A stretch of 64,000 nucleotides of DNA, from contig NC_030989.1 of NCBI RefSeq assembly GCF_000149955.1, positions 4,839,188 through 4,903,187 of the forward strand, read 5' to 3'. This DNA comes from Fusarium oxysporum f. sp. lycopersici 4287 (taxonomy: Eukaryota; Ascomycota; Sordariomycetes; Hypocreales; Nectriaceae). The position numbers and the translations under genes were made by a program. Position 1 is the stretch's first letter; the number at the start of each line of letters is the position of its first letter. Under the pieces are notes generated by a model. It saw only the letters and a list, made by a program, of their open reading frames with translations. It did not search any database and was not told where the DNA came from. This document shows positions 34,870 to 45,898 of this stretch, in pieces.

Positions 34870-36565
34870 ATGGAGACATCAATTGAGACGAGAAGAGTGT
34901 CTTTGGACGACTTGAAGCAGCATAACACGGCCAATGACTGCTGGATAGCTGTTCATTCCAAGGTTTGGGATATTACACACTTTATTAATGAGCATCCTGG
35001 TGGTCCAGAAGGTATGCTGAGCAAATCTGGGGGTTGTAGCGAGACTAATCATGATGGCTAGTTTTGTTGAACCTCGCTGGTTCTGATGCCACGGAACTGT
35101 ATAACGATGTCCACGCGCCTGATATCATCGAAGACCTTCCAAGCGACAAATTAATTGGGCTCCTCGAGGAGTCTGCAATTAGTCGACCGACGCCTAAAAC
35201 AACCGAGATCGATCCCGTACCGCCCCCTACATCACCAACACAAACGAACGACGTCCCCTCGACACCAAAGACCAAAACAATCCCATCGTTAGATGCAATC
35301 TTAAGTGCTCCTGACTTTGAAAAGGCAGCGCAACATTCCCTGTCCGCGAAAACATGGGCGTTTTACTCTTCCGCTGCGACAGATCTCGTCACCCACGGGA
35401 AGAATAAGGAGCTGGTGCGGAGAGTCATGATCAGACCCAGGATCTTGAGGAACGTGTCGCAAGTGAACTACAAGACCAGTATTCTTGGTTTCGATAGTAG
35501 CGCACCGTTCTTTATTTCTCCTGCTGCCATGGCGAGACTTGCACATCCTGATGGGGAGCTGGCGCTGAGTCGGGCTGCAGCTAACATGGGCATCATACAA
35601 TGTGCAAGTAAACCTATTGTTCAACATGCAAAGTTCTTAACTAACAGTTGGTAGATCTCGAGTAACGCTTCCTTTTCGTTAAAGTCAATCGTCAAAGCCG
35701 CTCCCCCAACACAGCCCTTCTTCTTCCAGCTATACGTCAACTCCAACCACGAAAAGACCATCGAGCTACTCAAAACGGTCCGTGGTCTCGGCGTCAAAGC
35801 AATCTTTGTAACAGTTGATGCGCCTGTACCAGGGAAGCGCGAGGCGGATGAGAGAGCTGCGCAGGAACAAACTGTCAAGTCAGCGATTAGTGGCGGTGAG
35901 AGCAGTAAGGATAAGAAGGGGAGTGGCTTTGGGCGTCTGATGGCGCAGTATATTGACAAGTCGTTGTGTTGGGATGACTTGGCTTGGATTCGGGAGGCGA
36001 GTGGGGGATTGCCGATTGTGTTGAAGGGAGTTCAGACTGCTGAGGATGTTATTAAAGCGGCGGAGTATGGTGTTGAGGGTGTGCTGTTGAGTAACCATGG
36101 TGGACGGTCATTGGACGGGTAAGTCATTCCTTCTTTCAGTGACATGCTAAAGCTAATCTTCCCCAGCGCTCAAGCCAGTATTCTGGTTCTGCTGGAATTG
36201 CGGAAGAACTGCCCAGAAGTCTTTGATCAACTTGAAGTCTACATCGACGGCGGCTTCGAGCGGGGATCGGATATCTTGAAGGCTATAGCTCTTGGAGCAA
36301 CAGCAGTTGGTATCGGTCGGCCATTCCTGTACTCTCTTATTCACGGCCAAGACGGTGCCGAGCATCTCTGCCATAGTGAGTTTCGTATGTCGCGCCACGA
36401 CGATCAAGCTAACGAATTATAGTTCTTAAAGATGAGCTTGAAACCTCAATGCGACTTTGCGGTATAACATCGCTGAGTGAAGCAAGACCCAGTTTGGTGA
36501 ATACGCTGGATGTTGATCATATGGTGGTCGGTAATGCGTACACGCGTCTGTTATCGAAGCTGTAG
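34870..36565 (+). CDS. Cytochrome b2-like FMN alpha-hydroxy acid dehydrogenase
   Basis: 499 aa; exons 34870-35011, 35062-35603, 35655-36118, 36167-36375, 36423-36565 (1500 nt). N-terminal cytochrome b5 domain with haem-binding HPGGPE near residue 42, then a Pro/Thr-rich hinge (about 110-145), then the FMN-dependent TIM barrel: GFDSSAPFFISPAAMARLAHP, ATVDAP-like FVTVDAPVPGKRE, the catalytic SNHGGRSLDG and IDGGFERGSDILKAIALGA. Family oxidises L-lactate, mandelate or other 2-hydroxy acids. No mitochondrial presequence is evident. Intron 2 is a GC-AG intron (TGT|GCAAGT at 35604). In this cluster it may oxidise a hydroxy acid intermediate to a keto acid. Confidence 0.92.
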
Positions 36566-37009
36566 AGGTTTTTTCACGGCGGGAGAACACATCTCGATAT
36601 TCTATAGATCTATTCGCCAAGTAGCATACATGTACACAATATTACTCTGCAAATCATCTTTCACTCTTCTCCTTGGCTTTTTCTATGTTCTGACCCCCTG
36701 TATCTAAAGTCTCAAGTTGGCTTTGGCCTTACGCCGACATTGGCTATTGCAGCGTTGTGGACCATTTCCCAACCCCATGGCATTTAAGTGCCTGACCACT
36801 TGAGCGCGATTCCAAAATGGGTATTACGAAGGTAAGAGCCGTCACCGGCCAACATCCTGATACCATGCACACATGTCGCTCATCATCTTACGAATCGTTG
36901 GTCAGAACGAGCAACCCGGGCATGTGTGCACGACCTGTTCACCAAACAATCATATTGTCACATAAGCTTTTACTCAGCTCTGCCATCCCAATAAGAGTAA
37001 ATTGGCAAA
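36566..37009. other. Intergenic between convergent genes
   Basis: 444 bp containing the two 3' ends; nothing else seen. Confidence 0.5.
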
Positions 37010-37972
37010 CTAAGCCTTGGCAATCTTTGCCTGGAACGCCTTAACAGCATCCAGCACCTTCCCATCCGCTTCCAATCCAAGACCATAAGCCCTAGAAACA
37101 TCAAATCTCGCTGGCCAACTATTTACAATTGCTTCAATAGCCGGATCTCTCTTCTCCTCAATCTGCGCAAGCGCCTTTTCACCGCCAACCTCTTTCAGAG
37201 CGTCCAATATCTCCTGCACCGTGACTGTAATGCCTGGTAAGTTCACCACCCTCGAATCACCGAACTTCTCTTTTGGAACGTCTTTGATCTTGATGAGGTT
37301 TTTGATAACTGTTGCTGGACTGCATACCCAAAGCTCGAGGTCTCTGCTAACGGGTAGAATGTTGGGGACTCCTTGTAGAGACTCTCGGACAATTCCTGAT
37401 GCAAAGCTTGATGCAGCTGCTGAGGGTGCACCTGGGCGGACGATAACAGTGGGTAATCTGACGATACGTCCGTCGAGAAGACCGCGACGGGAGTAGTCGT
37501 TGAGTAAAAGCTCCACGAGCAACTTTTGAATGCCGTAGGAGCTTTTAGGTTGAGGAAGTGTGCCAAACTCCGTCACAAGGTCCGTCTGGCCGTAGATGGC
37601 GCAAGAGCTAGCAAATATCACCTTTGCGCCGGGATATTCAGCCCGTACTACGTCGAGGATACTCCGCACTGAGTCGACGTTGATCTTGAGTCCTAGGTCA
37701 AGATTGGCTTCTGCGCCACCGGACATGAGACCATGAAGGATGTAGACGTGGCTGAAGCGGTTGGACAGCAGGGATTTAACAGCTGAGGGATCTGTTAAGT
37801 CTGCTTTGAGGGACGTAACCTGGTTTTCTGCTCCTGCGGGGACGGGAGGTGTGATGATGTCGGTGAGGGTGAAGTGAGCGGTGGGCATGTCTTTGAGGAG
37901 AGATGTGATGAGTTCTTGGCCGATGAAGCCACCGGCTCCAGTTATTAGAACGTTTTCTTTTGTTTGAGTCAT
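37010..37972 (-). CDS. NAD-dependent epimerase/dehydratase family, DenD-like sugar-acid dehydrogenase
   Basis: 320-aa extended SDR. Rossmann motif GAGGFIG (12-18), catalytic YxxxK as YGIQK (Tyr146, Lys150), preceded by FASSCAIYG. The C-terminal half (RLPTVIVRPGAPSAAASSFASGIVRESLQG; ELWVCSPATVIKNL) matches the D-erythronate dehydrogenase (DenD)-type subgroup as I know it, which oxidises four-carbon sugar acids at C2. In bacteria these enzymes work with DUF1537 kinases; such a kinase is encoded at 44357-45820, which supports the call. Confidence 0.9.
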   Translation of the reverse strand: MTQTKENVLITGAGGFIGQELITSLLKDMPTAHFTLTDIITPPVPAGAENQVTSLKADLTDPSAVKSLLSNRFSHVYILHGLMSGGAEANLDLGLKINVDSVRSILDVVRAEYPGAKVIFASSCAIYGQTDLVTEFGTLPQPKSSYGIQKLLVELLLNDYSRRGLLDGRIVRLPTVIVRPGAPSAAASSFASGIVRESLQGVPNILPVSRDLELWVCSPATVIKNLIKIKDVPKEKFGDSRVVNLPGITVTVQEILDALKEVGGEKALAQIEEKRDPAIEAIVNSWPARFDVSRAYGLGLEADGKVLDAVKAFQAKIAKA

Positions 37973-38739
37973 GATGAGGATTACTGCAAAAGCAAAGATG
38001 AGTGTTGTCTATTGCTAGTGTTTGCAAGTCTTGCGTCGCGGAAGTGGATATTGTGTCTCGATCTCAGAAAAGCCTTTCTTTTTAACTTCCATTATCTCAA
38101 GGGTAAGCCATCTTGAGATATCGCCAATCTTCCGCTATGACTTACAGAGTCCCAGTTCCGTTGGTGGATATGCAGCGAGTGCTTGGTGCTCTTAGCCGAT
38201 TATGGGTCGCGGTGAGAAATCCTATTGGACGAGTGGACACTCACGGATCTTGCGCCACGTCTAGGCCGGGAACCAGACCGAGTCTGGGCTGAAGAATTGG
38301 ATGCAAGATTGCGGCCGGCAGAAAGGGTTCTTTGCCCGTCACAGCTATGCGAAAGGTTCAGGAAATGTGTTAGTTTTGATGTAGGGTAAGGAAATGAAGA
38401 AATCATCTAGGCGTTGGATATGTATATAGAACATTATCCTTTGATACAAGAAGTCGAACTGGAGATGACTTCTGGCTAGTTGATAGAGTTTAAGTGTGTC
38501 TAATACTAATACATAGAGCTGTGGAACAGGCATGGAATATATGGTTCGTCCGAAGAGTAATGAAGCTGTTTAATCTTGTTTACCTCGTCAAAGATGACTG
38601 GTGTGAAAGAGGGACGATACCTTCACAGCTCATTAGATAAGGTCATCGGACAATTCCCACATTCTGGAATCTCACGGTCTTTACATAAGTCACTTGTAAC
38701 ATGCTTTATGAAGTTGTTTATGCGATTCAGATCTATTTT
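37973..38739. other. Intergenic, promoter of DenD-like gene
   Basis: 767 bp without a convincing gene. No exact AATGCGGGG copy was seen here. Confidence 0.5.
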
Positions 38740-39882
38740 TCAATTGGAGCTAACCCATCCCTCAACATCGTCAATCCTAACATACTTGATATGCTGCCGA
38801 TGCCAAGTATACGCTACATGCGCAACATCCCTATCCCCATCCTTTTCAATATAAATACTCGGATAACTCAACTCCCTGTTCTCCTGACCCGAAGAACTAT
38901 TCGTCCCACAGAACCCATCCCCATCTTCAAGCACACGCTCTCTCCACGTCAGCCCCTCATCCTCCGAAACTCCAAGCGTCAACGTCTTCCTCGGCGTTCC
39001 CCAAATCGCATCTTTCCCTGTCTTTGTGACCTGATTGGGTCGCTTATCATCCTCAGGCGTGATGTCATCGTACAAGCCTTGTCGCTTGAGGGTATCAGCT
39101 GAGGCGTTTGATCTGTTGAAGACAATGGCAATACGGCCTGATGATAAGCGGGCTGCGCAGATACCGCTGTTGGGGTTTGGGAGGGTTGTTGCTTTTGGTG
39201 TTTCCCAATCAATGCCGTTATTGGATGTTGAGCGGTAGACGTTATCTGCCCAGCGGCTGCGGTAGAATGCGACCCAAGATGAAGAGCCGGATACTGGGGG
39301 GATGATGTTCATGTGGACAGATCCAACACTGTCTGGTGCTTGCTTTTCCTTCCAAGTTGCACCATTGTCATCTGAGTAAAGAACACCAGATATATCGTCA
39401 CTTCCGATCCATCTGTGACCGGGTTCCGTGCGGCAGTAGAAAACTGGCAAAATCCAGGTACCATCGCCATTGATAACAATGGGTTGTCTGATAAAGATGC
39501 CTGTTACATCAGGGAGTAAACGGCTGGCCTCAGACCAAGTATGGCCCTGGTCAGAAGATGTGCGCTTCAAGATATAAGCGCCATCCTGATTACCCGCGTC
39601 TTGCGAAGTATGAAGCAACCAAATCTCTCCACTGTGAGGCGCCCTGAACAAGACTGGGTTTTGACAACTTCTGTTCTCATCAAATGAGATCTTTTGCGGG
39701 GTAGTCCAAGATGATGATCCCGGTTCTAATCGAGACAGCCAGATACTGATATCAGGCAACCCTTCTTGCGAACCACCAAACCATGTACATAACACAGTCT
39801 TGTCAGGGAGTTGCAACAAATTCGAAGCGTGCGACTGAACTGTCGCTGAAGGAACAGGAATAGTCTGAAGATTTGGTGCCAT
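38740..39882 (-). CDS. BNR/Asp-box sialidase-like protein
   Basis: 380-aa six-bladed beta-propeller of the BNR/sialidase-like class, single exon. Three Asp boxes are seen: SSDQGHTW, SDDNGATW and SEDEGLTW, plus the FRIP-related zone (FRQPIV...). N-terminal HASNLLQLPDKTVLCTWFGGSQEGLPDISIW is typical of this group. No signal peptide, so intracellular, which argues against an extracellular sialidase. Hydrolase or lactonase-type activity on the imported acid sugar or its glycoside is possible. Divergent from the aldo-keto reductase. Confidence 0.88.
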   Translation of the reverse strand: MAPNLQTIPVPSATVQSHASNLLQLPDKTVLCTWFGGSQEGLPDISIWLSRLEPGSSSWTTPQKISFDENRSCQNPVLFRAPHSGEIWLLHTSQDAGNQDGAYILKRTSSDQGHTWSEASRLLPDVTGIFIRQPIVINGDGTWILPVFYCRTEPGHRWIGSDDISGVLYSDDNGATWKEKQAPDSVGSVHMNIIPPVSGSSSWVAFYRSRWADNVYRSTSNNGIDWETPKATTLPNPNSGICAARLSSGRIAIVFNRSNASADTLKRQGLYDDITPEDDKRPNQVTKTGKDAIWGTPRKTLTLGVSEDEGLTWRERVLEDGDGFCGTNSSSGQENRELSYPSIYIEKDGDRDVAHVAYTWHRQHIKYVRIDDVEGWVSSN

Positions 39883-40256
39883 GATTGCTTGCGGTTATCG
39901 AGCTGCTTGTTGACGCTGCAATGAGTCTTGTCTTGGTGGTTTAAAACATCACCTCTTCTACGTGGATTTGCCTACTTCCCCACGATCTCAGCGGATATTA
40001 GCCCGACTCTAAACCCACTATGAATGACTCGCTGACCAATTGGAAGGATGGCCGATTGGATGGTGTTGGAGGTGAGGGGTTGATGATCCTGGTGGAATAA
40101 TGCGGGGAAGGAAATGTTCGGCGATATCAGCGTTGGTCAGATCGGCATGAAGATGAGTGGCATAAAAGCGGCATTTAAAAACAAATAAAAATAACAACCA
40201 AGGTTTACAAAGTCGCAACATCATCACATAGTACCATCCTCACACGTGCCTTCAAA
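39883..40256. promoter_or_regulatory. Divergent promoter BNR protein / aldo-keto reductase
   Basis: 374 bp with AATGCGGGG at 40099-40107. A reverse copy, CCCCGCATT, is at 40297-40305 inside intron 1 of the reductase. Confidence 0.5.
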
Positions 40257-41368
40257 ATGGAATACGTCAGGTAAGCAAGTCCATCATCACCAAGACCCCC
40301 GCATTAACAGCCCAGACTCGGCAACACAGGTCTCAAGATCTCAAAGGTCATCCTCGGCTGCATGACCTTCGGTTCAAGCTCATGGCAAGGCTCACCCTGG
40401 GTTCTCGACGAAGAAGATGGCCTAAAGCTTCTCAAAGCTGCTTATGACCAAGGCATCAATACTTGGGATACAGCTGATACGTACTCCAATGGCGAGTCAG
40501 AAGTCATCATTGGCAAGGCCTTGAAGAAGTTCAACATTCCTCGCCAAAAGGTTGTTATCTTGTCAAAGATCTTTAATCCTGTTATGGATGATGGCACAAG
40601 GCCTGCTAGTATCAATGATGGACCGCTTGTGAATCAGATGGGGTTGAGTAGGAAGCATATTTTCCATGCTGTTGATAAGTGTCTTGAACGACTTGGAACC
40701 GACTACATTGGTAAGCCTGTCTGACCTAGTAAAGTAAGTGACATACTGACTGTATAGATGTCCTCCAAATTCACCGTCTAGACCGTGAAACACCCCCCGA
40801 AGAGATCATGCGCGCTCTTCACGACGTCGTCCAATCCGGCAAAGTCCGCTACATTGGCGCATCATCAATGTACACCTGGGAATTCGCCCGTCTCCAATAC
40901 ATCGCCCAATCCAAGGGCTGGACCCCCTTCATCTCCATGCAACCCTTCTACAACCTCCTCTACCGCGAAGAAGAACGCGAGATGCTCCCCTTTTGCGAAG
41001 CCACAGGCGTCGGCGTCATTCCCTGGAGTCCTATCGCCCGCGGTCTTCTCGCCAAGCCTCTGTCGAGCAAGAAGGATGAGGTGAATCAGTCGATTAGGAG
41101 CCAGAGCGATAAGAAGACGGAAGCGTGGTTTGCGGATGCCAATTTGGAGATCGTGAATCGGGTTGAGAAGGTTGCGGCTGATAAGGGGATTAGTATGGCG
41201 CTTGTTGCTACGGCGTGGGTTCTTCAGAAGGGATGTTATCCGATTTTGGGGTTGAACTCTGAGAAGAGAATTAAGGAGTCGGTGGAGGCGTTGAATGTCA
41301 AGTTTACAAAGGAGGAGTTGGAGTATTTGGAGAGCGAGTACCGGCCAAGGAACATTCAGGGCATGTAG
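40257..41368 (+). CDS. Aldo-keto reductase
   Basis: 339 aa, exons 40257-40270, 40316-40710, 40758-41368 (1020 nt). NADPH-dependent (alpha/beta)8 reductase: MEYVRLGNTGLKISKVILGCMTFG, catalytic Asp/Tyr in WDTADTYSNGESE, Lys in VILSKIF, His in LQIHRLD, and the cofactor region IPWSPIARGLLA with GLNSEKRI. The closest subgroup is the AKR11/13-like fungal set including voltage-channel beta-like and aryl-alcohol dehydrogenase-type enzymes. In the cluster it could reduce the aldehyde product released by the aldolase. Confidence 0.94.
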
Positions 41369-41445
41369 AGTCATGATTAGGAAAAGAAGCGCATAGAGGT
41401 TTGGGATAAATACATAGATGAATACCAATCAATTGAGATACTCCT

Positions 41446-43660
41446 TCAGGTTCCTTCGGTATTTGGAAAGATAGCCATCGACTGCATATACCCATCTACA
41501 TCGAGGAATGATGGATCAAAGCCAAAGATGGGTGATAGGCCGAAAGTCGTGTCCCATGTAGGTATTGTAGTTCCATCCATACCGGTAAACATATCAGGGT
41601 TAGTGTTATAGACATCTTCAAGGCTTTGATTGGCCTCATTTCCAGGCATCATTGATGAAATGGCATTCTGGACTTTATCTTGAACACCATGCGAGGTCAA
41701 AAGACTAGTCACAGTCTCCAAACCTCTAATCATGAGATTGGCCAGATGCCACTTGCCCATAGACAACGATCTGAAATGGCTGATTAGTCGTGTAATCTGA
41801 TCCAGCGCTTGATCACGTCTGAACAGGTTATCCCCGTATTTATGTGAGACTTTGGCGAGAAACATGGCTGCGAATGCTGTCATAGAGAGAAGATAAGATG
41901 GTATACCAACGATGCTTGTGGACAGATCAGGGTCGGTGAGGAGGATGTCGATGATGGCTGATGCTGAAGTTACTGCCATTGAGGCTGTATCGAGGAAGTG
42001 GCTGGGTATTTGGTTGGACTGGCCACGGAAGACATGTGAGTAGAGATAGAGTTGGGCGAGATGGAAGTGGAAGAGAGCTCCTTTTCGTGGAAATGCTCCG
42101 ATGTTGGGATGGCCCTCTACGCATCATTAGTTGTGTTAAAAGAGGATATCTGGACTACTCACCTGGAAGCCGATCAGTCCATTTCGTGATCCACTGGTCA
42201 AGCTGTCGATGATAGTGTCCTATCTGGCTCAGGTACAATCTAGGAATCTCCTCTCCTTTATCAGGCCCGAATAGTCTTCGTATATTCCGCAGGATACCCA
42301 TCAGCTCAACCTGACTCATCAGTCTTTCATCCTGGTCCGTAGCCAGCGGACAGTTCAGGATGCCCTCCCAGTCTTGCGTAAGCCAATCGTCCTGGATAAT
42401 CGCCGGTCTATCGTATAGAATAGCAAGATGTTGATCGCAGATGTATAGAATAGACCAGATTCGCGCCGAGTCCATGGCTTCTTCGGATTGGTCCTTGATC
42501 GCCAGACTGTAGCTGTTGTGGATATTGCATTCTGCAGCTCGTCGGATTGCATGGCCTGACAATGTCCACGACAGATCACTAAGCCAGTATGAAGCGATGC
42601 TGAGAGCTCGGAAGTAGTCCCTGTCGCCTTGTCGTTGCAGCATTGACTTCTCGGTCAATCGCCGGAGTTCAGAATTGCAAATGCCATATACTTTATCGGC
42701 AGCTGGGTCGTGAAGCGCTGCGATGGTGAGAGTTGCCGCACATAGGATTGATGACTTCCGACGAAGCTGCTCGAGGGTTTTATAGGGGCAGCCGATAGAG
42801 TAGATGAACCCGTCAAGGCGATCTCGATAAACACAAAACAATCGCTCAGCATCAGCCAGTGAGATCTGTCCTTGTGAAATGAAGTCATTGATGGCTTGAC
42901 TCGGATTCTCATTCCCACTGCCCGGTGACCGAAGCGCTCTCATTCTAGTCAGTGTATATAGAGAATGAATAGGCGCATGGGGCAACCTATCGTCTTCGGG
43001 CGTGAGTTTCGGTGAGTTGTCACATGATGGGCCATAATTGTCCTCCAGTTGAAGAGTCGTTGACTCTTGTGGTGGCGGTACTGACGAGTCCTTTCGCTTG
43101 TTCATCCGGGACGTCTGTAATGGCGGTAATTCTGGTAAGCCCATTATACTTCTCATCTCCTTGACTGCTGTGTACACCTGGTCAAGATCTGACAGCATGG
43201 CTTCAGATAACCTGATATATGTTAGCAGGATCTCAGTACAGTTGAATCCAAGCATACTCTGTCTTTTCATCGATAATGGTTTGTAGGTTCTTGCTAACGG
43301 CGCAGTTGCTCAGCTTCTTCTCTTTACACCGTCGACATGGTGGTCCGGCATCGTCCATAAAACATTTGATCTGAATAAGTGAGTCACTTCGATTTATTGG
43401 TAAGTGGCGGTGAAAGTACTTTGTGCTTCCGACATGTTGTGCATGCCCTGATATGTCTCGAGATGTGAGCAACGGGATGCTCCGAATTGGAAGTTATCGC
43501 CACTCGTTTCGGAGGAGGCTATCTCACTGATCAGCGCCCATGCACCCTGCAGATCATTCGTACTGTTAACATACCACACTCCCCTCATACTCTTGCGTCG
43601 CAGAACTTCCGTTCCGCTTTGACATGATGATTTGTTATCACGTTGTCGCGAGTGGTTCAT
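41446..43660 (-). CDS. Zn2Cys6 transcription factor of the sugar-acid cluster
   Basis: 648 aa from exons 43660-43575, 43447-43420, 43370-43258, 43211-42163, 42116-41446 (1947 nt). The zinc cluster spans exons 1-3: RGVW|ACTTCRKHK|IKCFMDDAGPPCRRCKEKKLSNC, six cysteines with spacing 2-6-8-2-7. The fungal-trans domain follows (LRRKSSILCAATLTIAALHD; SYWLSDLSWTLSGHAIRRAAECNIH; ARIWSILYICDQHLAILYDRPA). Divergent from the DUF1537 kinase with a 696-bp shared promoter carrying an inverted ATGCGGAGG pair. The most economical role is pathway-specific activator of the surrounding catabolic genes. Confidence 0.9.
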
Positions 43661-44356
43661 GGCCAAAAACAAGTCAAAGTTGCTCAGATTGAAAACGCGG
43701 GGGGGGTTAGTCAGCGAGAATTACTCCTTTGACTAGAACTGATGTGGTAGGGATCTGTCGCTGGGGAAATGCGGAGGTGCACGGAGGCATCGTTAGTCCG
43801 AGTGCCTCCGCATGCTCAATGCAGATAATTCTATTCATTGTGGACCAGCAGTCATAAGAAAGTTATGGAGCTTTATGAAGTGGTTGTTATTGAGTTATGC
43901 TGTTGTGCATATATGCATCTGCATAGGTTATGGCACCTATTGTGCTTGGCATAACATTATGTCGATTCCACCGCAATGAATGGAGATATTGAGTAAGCAT
44001 TCATCCCACTGTGAGGCGCATGCACAGTTTCGGCTCAACTCAAGGTATGATTGACTCTCAATTCAAGAGAAAGTCTGACTATACTCACGTATCGAATGTG
44101 TGTCCCTCGTTGTTCTGTCTTTGGTTAACTTTCAATTCTTCAGCCCGATCAGAAATGCTGGGTCTGGTGGTTCTTGTAGCCAATAGGGGTGAAGACCGAC
44201 AGACACGGACCAGCTCGCGGATGTCGGGTAAGAACCCTGCGATCTGTCGGCTACCCTAAACTTAATCGGAAGACAGCGATTATTTATCTCAATTGACATC
44301 TACACCAATATCGCTGCTCCTCTAGATAAGCACAATCATCATTAGACTCATTCATC
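43661..44356. promoter_or_regulatory. Divergent promoter regulator / DUF1537 kinase
   Basis: 696 bp. ATGCGGAGG (43769-43777) and its reverse complement CCTCCGCAT (43805-43813) form an inverted pair; this is one substitution from the ATGCGGGG core found elsewhere in the cluster. Confidence 0.5.
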
Positions 44357-45820
44357 ATGACACAAAGCGATACACTCATCTTATCTGAGGCTCTTTCAGC
44401 TCTGCCCCCAGTACCATCCTCGCATCAACAACTCCGAACTCAAACACGCTCCACCATTCAAAACCCCTCCTCACCAGCTCCCCTACTAGTTATCCTTGAT
44501 GATGACCCAACAGGAACACAAACATGCCACGATATCACCATCCTAACAGTCTGGGACGTCCAAAACCTAGTCTCAACATTCAAGCAAGTCGGGACAGGCA
44601 ATGGTTTCTTCATCCTTACCAATTCACGCGCCCTTCATCCCCAACAAGCTCGTGAGCTCATGGTCGAGATCTGCACCAATCTAAAGACAGCTTCTCAGGA
44701 GACAAACCTTCCTTATGAGATCGTGCTACGCGGTGATTCCATCTTGAGAGGTCACTTTCCTCTTGAGCCTGAGGCAGTGGAGCATGTGAACGGAGCGTTT
44801 GATGCGTGGATCTTGTGCCCGTTCTTCCTTCAGGGCGGGAGATATACTATTAACGATATTCACTATGTTCATGAGGGTGATAAGCTTATCCCTGCAGCTG
44901 ACACGCCTTTTGCAAAGGATGCGACGTTTGGATACAAGAGTTCTAATCTAAGAGATTACGTCGTGGAGAAGTCCAAGGGAAATATCACGCACGAGAACAT
45001 TGATTCAATCGACCTTGAGACTATCCGAGTTGGCGGGCCAGATGCAGTTCTGAAGAAGATCATGCAGCTCCCAAAGAGAAGCGAAACTCCTGTTGTGCTG
45101 GTCATCAACGCGGCTGCAGACGAAGACATTGATGTTGTGGTTACCGCTCTTCTACAGGCGTCGCAGCAAGGGAAGAAGTTCTTGTACCGAACAGGCGCTG
45201 CTTTTGTATCAGCACGTCTAGGCATTTCATCTATCCCGCCTCTTTCAGCTGGACAACTCGGCTTATCTAAAAGCGTCGGTGGTCTCATCATCGCCGGTTC
45301 ATATGTACCCAAGACGACCGCGCAATTGGACTCTCTGGTTCAGAAGTCGGGCAACAATCTGACCACTATCACGCTCAATGTAAAAGCACTCCTCAAGTCT
45401 GACGAGGCAGTGAAAGAGGATGTCGCAAAAGCAATTGAGCTTGCGTCACAGCATATCAAGAACGGGCAGGATGTTCTAGTCATGACAAGTCGGGAGCTCA
45501 TCGTCGGAAAAGACGAGGTTGAGAGTCTGGATATTGGCTCAAAGATTGCACTGGCTCTGGTGTCGTTCCTGCAGGGACTAGAGCAGAAGCCTCGTTACAT
45601 CATCGCCAAGGGCGGAATTACATCTTCGGACATGGCGACAAAGGGATTGAGGATGAAGCGTGCTCTTATTGTTGGCCAAGCTGCACCTGGGGTTCCGATG
45701 TGGAGGTGTGATGAGCCAGAGTCGAAGTGGCCGGGGTTGAACTATGTTGTTTTCCCTGGAAACGTTGGGCATAATGATAGTTTGTATGAGGTTGTGAGGC
45801 AGTGGAGGGAGTTTGAGTAG
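44357..45820 (+). CDS. Four-carbon acid sugar kinase family (DUF1537)
   Basis: 487-aa single-exon kinase. N-terminal sugar-binding domain begins with LLVILDDDPTGTQTCHDITILT (acid-sugar binding loop LDDDPTGTQT at 47-56), then TNSRALHPQQA, LRGDSILRGHFPLE, CPFFLQGGRYTINDIHY. The C-terminal nucleotide-binding part has RYIIAKGGITSSDMATKGL and VVFPGNVGHNDSLYEVV. Characterised bacterial relatives phosphorylate D-erythronate, L- or D-threonate and related acids. Together with the DenD-like dehydrogenase this is the strongest pointer to sugar-acid degradation. Confidence 0.94.
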   Translation: MTQSDTLILSEALSALPPVPSSHQQLRTQTRSTIQNPSSPAPLLVILDDDPTGTQTCHDITILTVWDVQNLVSTFKQVGTGNGFFILTNSRALHPQQARELMVEICTNLKTASQETNLPYEIVLRGDSILRGHFPLEPEAVEHVNGAFDAWILCPFFLQGGRYTINDIHYVHEGDKLIPAADTPFAKDATFGYKSSNLRDYVVEKSKGNITHENIDSIDLETIRVGGPDAVLKKIMQLPKRSETPVVLVINAAADEDIDVVVTALLQASQQGKKFLYRTGAAFVSARLGISSIPPLSAGQLGLSKSVGGLIIAGSYVPKTTAQLDSLVQKSGNNLTTITLNVKALLKSDEAVKEDVAKAIELASQHIKNGQDVLVMTSRELIVGKDEVESLDIGSKIALALVSFLQGLEQKPRYIIAKGGITSSDMATKGLRMKRALIVGQAAPGVPMWRCDEPESKWPGLNYVVFPGNVGHNDSLYEVVRQWREFE

Positions 45821-45898
45821 TATAGCTATCACTAAATAAGCACAGTATATAACTAGAATGCCCTGGGAACATGTCTATATTACATTGAATGACTTGTT

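Noticed and set aside
31057..39882. Sialic acid catabolism cluster (MFS, NAL-like aldolase, sialidase)
   Set aside because: The BNR protein lacks a signal peptide and there is no ManNAc kinase or epimerase; DenD-like and DUF1537 genes fit sugar acids better. Kept only as an alternative.
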